DNA from: Paenibacillus roseus
Lineage (GTDB): Bacteria; Bacillota; Bacilli; Paenibacillales; Paenibacillaceae
DNA: 64,000 nucleotides
Reading direction: 5' to 3'
Assembly: GCF_016424485.1 (NCBI RefSeq)
Contig: NZ_JAELUP010000103.1
Coordinates: 850,782-914,781 of the forward strand
A program made the translations under genes and the position numbers. Numbering within the stretch: the stretch's first letter is position 1; each line of letters opens with the position of its first letter. Of the stretch, positions 59,608 to 64,000 are shown one piece after another. A model generated the notes under the pieces. It saw only the letters and a program-made list of their open reading frames with translations. It was not told where the DNA came from and ran no database searches.

Positions 59608-61428
59608 TTATTTTTTCAGATGAAAGGGTACGGTCGCCACGACAACATCTTTCTGGTAGAACAGGTGCGCCCGCAGCAGCAGGCTGGTCTGGTTATGCAG
59701 CAAATTATGCCACCAGCTTTTGGTGATGAATTGCGGGATAAGCACTGTAATTTGCCCGCTATTGCCGGTTTTCCACTCGACTGTTTCAATGAATTTCAGC
59801 AGTGGCCGGATGACGCTGCGGTAGCTGGAACGCAGCACGATGAGACGGACGCCCGGATTCCACTCCGCCCACTTGCGCTCCATGCACTCGATATCCTCAT
59901 CGTTAAAGCCAACGTAGACGGCGACCACCTGATCCGTCAGTGAGCGAGCATAGCTGATCGAGTTCATAACGACACGCGTGATGCCGGCCACTGGAACAAT
60001 GATGGTGCCTTGTGAAGTGATCGGCTTGTCGATATCAAGCTGAATGCGCAGTTCATCAGCAATATTGGCGTAATGGCGGTTGATCCGATAGAAGATCCAG
60101 ATGACGACAGGCAGGAAGATGAATACGATCCACACTTGTGAAAACTTGGTCACGATAAAGATCAGTGTAATGAGTAGTGTCGTCAGCATCCCGATGGTGT
60201 TCATTACAAACTTGGAAAACCAGCCTTTCGGCTTCAGTCTGATCCAGCGAATCATCATCCCGAGTTGGGACAGTGTGAACGGGATAAAGACACCGACAGC
60301 GTAGAGCGGAATAAGGCTCACTGTGTTTCCGCCGAACGAGACAATAAGCGCTGCCGATAACAGGCCGAGGAACAGGATGCCGTTGGAAAAGCCAAGCCGG
60401 TCGCCACGCGCCATAAATGCCCTGGGCATGAATTTGTCTTTGGCAAGCATGAAGGCGAGCAGTGGAAAGGCAGAGTAGGCTGTATTGGCTGCCAGGAACA
60501 GAATGAGCGCTGTGCTGCCTTGTATAATATAGTAGAGCACGCCGCGTCCGAAGACAGATTCCGCGATTTGGGAAATGACCGTAGATTGCTCTGCCGGCAC
60601 AATGCCATATCCGTACGCGAGCAAGGAAATGCCGAGAAACATCGAGCCAAGCAGCAATCCCATCATGACCAGTGTCGCAATTGCATTGCGGGAAGCAGGC
60701 TCGCGGAAGTGAGGCACCGCGTTCGAAACCGCTTCAACACCGGTTAGTGCGGAGCAGCCCGAGCTAAAAGCCTTTAGCAGCAAGAACAGACTAATGCCGG
60801 ACAAAGCACCATCCGCGCCAGGCGTAATATGGCTGACCATTTGACCGGTCAAATACCGATAAACTCCTGCTCCAATCAAAATAAAAACGACTACAACAAA
60901 TAAATAGACAGGAATAGCAAGCACCGAGGCGGATTCAGTCACACCGCGCAAATTCATCAGGGTCAAAAAGCCGATCATCGTCAGGGCAATCCACACACGA
61001 TCGTCATGCAGGGACGGAAATGCGGATACGATAGCATCCGTTCCGGCTGATGAACTGACCGCTACAGTGAGAATATAATCGACCAGCAGTGAACCTCCTG
61101 CAAGCAGTCCGGTTGCTGTGCCCAGGTTATCTTTGGCGACAATATAAGCGCCGCCTCCAGCCGGATAGGCTTTAATCGTCTGACGATAGGAAAGAATTAG
61201 AATGAGCAGCAGGCCAAGCACGGCAAATGATATCGGAATGGAATACCAGATGGCTGAAATACCGATAGTCATCAACACAAGCAAAATTTGCTCCGTGCCG
61301 TAGGCGACAGAGGACAATGCATCCGAGGATAAGACAGCAAGTGCTTTGAGCTTGCCGAGCTTTTCTCCCTCAATTGCATTGCTTTTCATGGGGCGACCAA
61401 TAAATAATCGTTTAATTTGGCTAGCCAT
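59608..61428 (-). CDS. kimA: potassium importer KimA (YdaO-type APC transporter)
   Basis: 606 residues, matching KimA length. Twelve helices with the N-terminal RLFIGRPMKSNAIEGEKLGKLKALAVLSSDALSSVAYGTEQIL. YPAGGGAYIVAKDNLG follows, then a cytosolic C-terminal domain from about residue 450 (GTIIVPVAGITRVVMNSISYARSLTDQVVAVYVGF) that in the family is the c-di-AMP-binding USP-like part. It imports K+ with protons. The c-di-AMP riboswitch in its leader, which shuts expression when K+ is plentiful, confirms the assignment. Confidence 0.95.
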   Translation of the reverse strand: MASQIKRLFIGRPMKSNAIEGEKLGKLKALAVLSSDALSSVAYGTEQILLVLMTIGISAIWYSIPISFAVLGLLLILILSYRQTIKAYPAGGGAYIVAKDNLGTATGLLAGGSLLVDYILTVAVSSSAGTDAIVSAFPSLHDDRVWIALTMIGFLTLMNLRGVTESASVLAIPVYLFVVVVFILIGAGVYRYLTGQMVSHITPGADGALSGISLFLLLKAFSSGCSALTGVEAVSNAVPHFREPASRNAIATLVMMGLLLGSMFLGISLLAYGYGIVPAEQSTVISQIAESVFGRGVLYYIIQGSTALILFLAANTAYSAFPLLAFMLAKDKFMPRAFMARGDRLGFSNGILFLGLLSAALIVSFGGNTVSLIPLYAVGVFIPFTLSQLGMMIRWIRLKPKGWFSKFVMNTIGMLTTLLITLIFIVTKFSQVWIVFIFLPVVIWIFYRINRHYANIADELRIQLDIDKPITSQGTIIVPVAGITRVVMNSISYARSLTDQVVAVYVGFNDEDIECMERKWAEWNPGVRLIVLRSSYRSVIRPLLKFIETVEWKTGNSGQITVLIPQFITKSWWHNLLHNQTSLLLRAHLFYQKDVVVATVPFHLKK

Positions 61429-61449
61429 AGCCTTAAAATCCTCTCTTTC

Positions 61450-61620
61450 GTACGCTTACGGAGTTAGCTGACGGATTCGGACACGAAAGAATGCCCTACG
61501 CCAGGAGTTGCTCTGGCGATTCACCCCGTAAGCAGCTGTTCTGAGTGAAAGAGCAGATTTTGCTGCTTGTTCGGTTCCCCCGTTCCTGTTTGCAACAGGA
61601 CTCAGCGTTATTGTGATTAC
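61450..61620 (-). promoter_or_regulatory. ydaO/yuaA-type c-di-AMP riboswitch
   Basis: On the minus strand the conserved blocks appear in order: CGCTGAGTCCTGTT with CAGGAACGGGGGAACC (from about 61605 to 61573), GGGGTGAATCGCC (about 61530), TAGGGCATTC (about 61495) and CCGAATCCGTCAGCTAACTC then CGTAAGC (61480-61454). No intrinsic terminator lies between the aptamer and the GAGAGGAT ribosome binding site, so control may be translational. Confidence 0.88.
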
Positions 61621-61626
61621 CAAAGA

Positions 61627-61655
61627 ATGATACGCCTTGGCATGTGTGCTGTAAA
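61627..61655 (-). promoter_or_regulatory. kimA promoter
   Basis: Minus strand TTTACA (61655-61650), 17-base spacer, TATCAT (61632-61627). Transcription would begin at about 61620, at the edge of the riboswitch. Confidence 0.65.
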
Positions 61656-61815
61656 GGAACAAACGAGAGCGAAAAGGCGATAAAAGATGCAGATTTGCAC
61701 CGTTAAAGCGGTTACATATATATGGCTCGCTGACGGGCTTGCATTAGATAGCGATCTCGTGAACTTTCAACGAAAATGGTTGATCTTATTAAGTTTTCAT
61801 GAATGGCCTATTTTC

Positions 61816-61844
61816 TTCCGAAGAGTTTATTTAAATGGTATAAT
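61816..61844 (+). promoter_or_regulatory. promoter of the 116-residue protein gene
   Basis: TTCCGA (61816-61821), 17-base spacer, TATAAT (61839-61844), 60 bases before the start codon. Confidence 0.55.
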
Positions 61845-61903
61845 ACGTGCACAAGCAGGCTTAAAGAACAAAATATTGAGTTTATGAAACAAAGGAGAAC
61901 CTC

Positions 61904-62254
61904 ATGACGCTAGAGCTTTATATCCATTTGTATCAGGACTGGCTGGCAACGGTCAAAGAAATATTTGCAGGATCGGGACAGCCGCTGCCTGATCACGCTA
62001 CAGACAAGCAAGTCGGACTGGCTTACTATATTCAGAATGCAGCCGATCTGGAGGAAGCAGAGAGACTTCGTGCTTCCAATGAAGAGCGGCTGAATGAAAT
62101 CGAGCGTACCATTCGTGCTAATTTTGAGCAGGTCATCCTGCCGGATATTTTGCGACAGACACGCTATGCCGGGGACGTCTTCCGCTTCAAGTGGGTCTTC
62201 AATCAAGGCGAGCATATTATTGAAGAATGCTCGGAGTACCGTATTTCGCTGTAA
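61904..62254 (+). CDS. small acidic protein of unknown function
   Basis: 116 residues, AAGGAGA site and ATG start. Helical and acidic: LYIHLYQDWLATVKEIF, then AADLEEAERLRASNEERLNEIERTIRANFEQVILPDILR (amphipathic, possibly a coiled coil) and a beta-like end DVFRFKWVFNQGEHIIEECSEYRISL. No family recognised. It is a single gene between kimA and a 415-base intergenic region. Confidence 0.72.
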   Translation: MTLELYIHLYQDWLATVKEIFAGSGQPLPDHATDKQVGLAYYIQNAADLEEAERLRASNEERLNEIERTIRANFEQVILPDILRQTRYAGDVFRFKWVFNQGEHIIEECSEYRISL

Positions 62255-62669
62255 AGGGGCTAAACAGTGTCTGACTTCCAACCCTCCATTTCCCCCTCAA
62301 AATAATACTCTGGTGCTATGTACAAACGGATGTAATTTAATTACAATGAAAGAAAGTTATGGGCTTGATCATGTGTGGCATGGTCAGATCTGCTCCTGAA
62401 GGGGGAAATTGTTCAGGTGCAGGATTTCCAATGGTTGTGCCACGTTACCTGGTCCGCGATGTAAAAACTCTCCTTTATTACGAAATGCAGCTTTGACCTC
62501 CGCATTACATAATTACTTCAACTTCCTGGCTTCCTGACTTCGTGCAGTACCTTCTATAAATATTGGCCCGTTTCTCTTCATCCTTATCCGGCTCCTGTGG
62601 GGGAATGCTCTTAGGCTCACAGCAACTCCAATCTTTAATCGCAATCCACTTTAGATTAGAGGTGAGTTA
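62255..62669. other. 415-base intergenic region
   Basis: No gene seen. It holds a perfect 15-base palindrome TGTAATT-T-AATTACA (62331-62345) and a looser inverted pair TGATCATG/CATGGTCA (about 62369-62391). Both could be operators for the ATP-grasp gene. No clear promoter. Confidence 0.45.
62331..62345. promoter_or_regulatory. palindrome, candidate operator
   Basis: TGTAATT and AATTACA around a single T, about 325 bases before the ATP-grasp gene. Confidence 0.3.
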
Positions 62670-63956
62670 ATGAATGGCCGTATGTTGAACCTTGAACCGT
62701 TTCGCAAGGCGCGAGAAGGTCGTGTGCTTTGGCATGCCAACATCAATGAAGACCAGCACTGGAACGAAAATCCGCTGTTTCCGTCATTTGCGAAACCTCA
62801 GCACACCTCATTAATCGAGCAGCAGGAGCAACAATTGTTATGGATCGCCGAACCGGAGGATGTCGTTTGGCTGCTGCATGCTCCCGATGCGCAGTTTCTA
62901 GCTGATATCAAGCGGCATAAGGGGGAACTGCCGCATCTTTGTATAAGCCGGGACGCAGGCGAGGTAGCGGCATTTATCGCAGGCGCTGTCTCTGGATTAT
63001 GCACCTTCATGCCCTTCATGCTGACCCCCGAATTTGTAGTGATGGCGGAGACGCACGGCTGGAGGCTGATGAATTCTGACGCCCGTAAAGTCAAGGAACT
63101 GAATAGCAAGTACACGACGCGAAGACTGGCTGAGGAGCACGGATTTGCTGTAACGAATGGCCGATTTTGCATGAATCTTGAGGAACTGGATGGGGCCTAT
63201 CAGGCATTTCGCGAGGCTGGATTCGACCAGGCTGTGCTGAAGCAGGCATATGGCTCATCCGGCAAAGGACTCACAATTATTGAGAACGAGCATAAATTCA
63301 AGCAGTTATCGGTATATATTCGTAAGCGAACAGCTTCATTTGAGCTGCTGCTGGAGGCGTGGCACCCCATCCGCCAGTCACTGAACGCCCAATTATGGAT
63401 CGAACCTGATGCCGTTCATCTGCTGGCGGTCACTGAACAGCGAATTAATGCCTACGGCGTCTATATTGGCACGAACTATGCGCCGCACTATGAAGCGGAT
63501 GTCATCGGACTATACCGCACGGAAATGCTGCGTCTTGGCGAGGTTCTGCGAAAGCTGGGCTACCGGGGAATTGCCGGGATTGACTCGATAGTTGATCATA
63601 CCGGCACGCTGTACCCGGTCATTGAAATCAATGCGAGGTTTACACAGGTGACCTATCTGCTTCCGCTTATTGAATCTCTTCTTCTCCATTATCGGCATGT
63701 TGAGAGCCGCTATATTCGTCTGGAGTCGAGCGACAGGCTTGCTTTTGAATCGCTCAAAGAGAAACTGGAGTCTGTGCTTCGTCCTGATTCTGACCATCAA
63801 TTCACAATTTATACGTTTGCCTGCAGCCAAGAAGCTGAGAAGTGCATATACCGTATTTTTGTCCTGTTCTACGGGAATGAAGCGTCAAGACTGCAAGAAA
63901 TGCTGGAAGTCTTCGAACGTTTCCCGGCTTTGCAGGAACAATCCGCCCCTATTTAG
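62670..63956 (+). CDS. ATP-grasp superfamily enzyme, unknown substrate
   Basis: 428 residues, AGAGGTGAG site. N-terminal about 140 residues are a pre-ATP-grasp domain (LWHANINEDQHWNENPLF; LLHAPDAQFLADI). RKVKELNSKYTTRRLAEEHGF and AVLKQAYGSSGKGLTII form the ATP-binding lobe with the Lys and Gly-rich loop. GIAGIDSIVDHTG and PVIEINARFTQVTYLLPL carry the metal-binding Glu/Asn. Such enzymes join a carboxylate to an amine in peptide, siderophore or polyketide-like products. The window ends 44 bases later, so any partner genes are out of view. Confidence 0.85.
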   Translation: MNGRMLNLEPFRKAREGRVLWHANINEDQHWNENPLFPSFAKPQHTSLIEQQEQQLLWIAEPEDVVWLLHAPDAQFLADIKRHKGELPHLCISRDAGEVAAFIAGAVSGLCTFMPFMLTPEFVVMAETHGWRLMNSDARKVKELNSKYTTRRLAEEHGFAVTNGRFCMNLEELDGAYQAFREAGFDQAVLKQAYGSSGKGLTIIENEHKFKQLSVYIRKRTASFELLLEAWHPIRQSLNAQLWIEPDAVHLLAVTEQRINAYGVYIGTNYAPHYEADVIGLYRTEMLRLGEVLRKLGYRGIAGIDSIVDHTGTLYPVIEINARFTQVTYLLPLIESLLLHYRHVESRYIRLESSDRLAFESLKEKLESVLRPDSDHQFTIYTFACSQEAEKCIYRIFVLFYGNEASRLQEMLEVFERFPALQEQSAPI

Positions 63957-64000
63957 GCCGCCTTCGTTGGCCCTTTCCTTTTAATTCCCGTGCCCGGATG

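Overview
The window looks like chromosomal DNA of an endospore-forming Bacillota, most likely Paenibacillus or a close relative. The evidence is the SpoVAC/SpoVAD pair with a DUF1657 protein, a Qox/Cyo-type quinol oxidase, a KimA potassium importer behind a c-di-AMP riboswitch, DinR/LexA boxes of the Bacillus type, strong AAGGAGG-like ribosome binding sites with frequent TTG/GTG starts, and many small Bacillota-specific proteins. No tRNA, rRNA, CRISPR array, prophage or intact insertion sequence was seen.

Layout. 1-4.0 kb: thyA-folA (thymidylate and tetrahydrofolate synthesis), a glutamate-synthase small subunit without its large subunit, and a small unknown protein. 4.1-9.4 kb: a multicopper oxidase lipoprotein behind tandem response-regulator-like repeats, divergent from a helix-hairpin-helix plus PD-(D/E)XK-type nuclease candidate and a topoisomerase III. 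9.5-17.3 kb: an HAD phosphatase, a small protein under two LexA boxes, an orphan ABC ATPase with an acetyltransferase, a DUF3298-type protein, an APC permease and a three-gene ABC-2 exporter. 17.3-24.9 kb: a SigA-like sigma factor paralogue, the cyoABCD quinol oxidase operon with an FNR/Rex-like palindrome far upstream, and an SMP-30 lactonase. 25-34.2 kb: spore genes (a DUF421-DUF1657 fusion, spoVAD, spoVAC, a divergent DUF1657 gene), a polysaccharide deacetylase, mntH, a MATE pump, and small hydrolases. 34.3-37.9 kb: TetR regulator, HpaB-type monooxygenase and ssuD. 38.1-41.4 kb: CrtQ-like glycosyltransferase, CPA2 antiporter and cupin protein.

41.6-51.6 kb is the most coherent system: a LysR regulator followed by an apparent ten-gene operon. 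It holds a cystine/S-alkyl-cysteine-type ABC importer, two LLM flavin monooxygenases, an M20 deacylase, a sarcosine-oxidase-like flavoprotein, a GNAT acetyltransferase and a glutaredoxin-like protein. The content parallels the ytmI-ytnM operon of Bacillus subtilis (import, N-acetylation, oxidative C-S cleavage, deacetylation), with an added amine oxidase. It ends in a short inverted-repeat element that carries a strong terminator.

52-64 kb: a chemoreceptor of unusual topology, an autoregulated SRPBCC-ArsR pair, a second HpaB-type monooxygenase, AraC with the GH4 alpha-galactosidase melA, kimA with its riboswitch, an unknown protein, and an ATP-grasp enzyme at the right edge.

The window holds five monooxygenases of families that normally use free reduced flavin (two HpaB-like, SsuD, two LLM in the sulfur operon) but no recognisable flavin reductase. 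Other observations worth following are the SOS-controlled small protein, the rearranged spoVA-type cluster, the nuclease-topoisomerase pair and a dispersed palindromic repeat.
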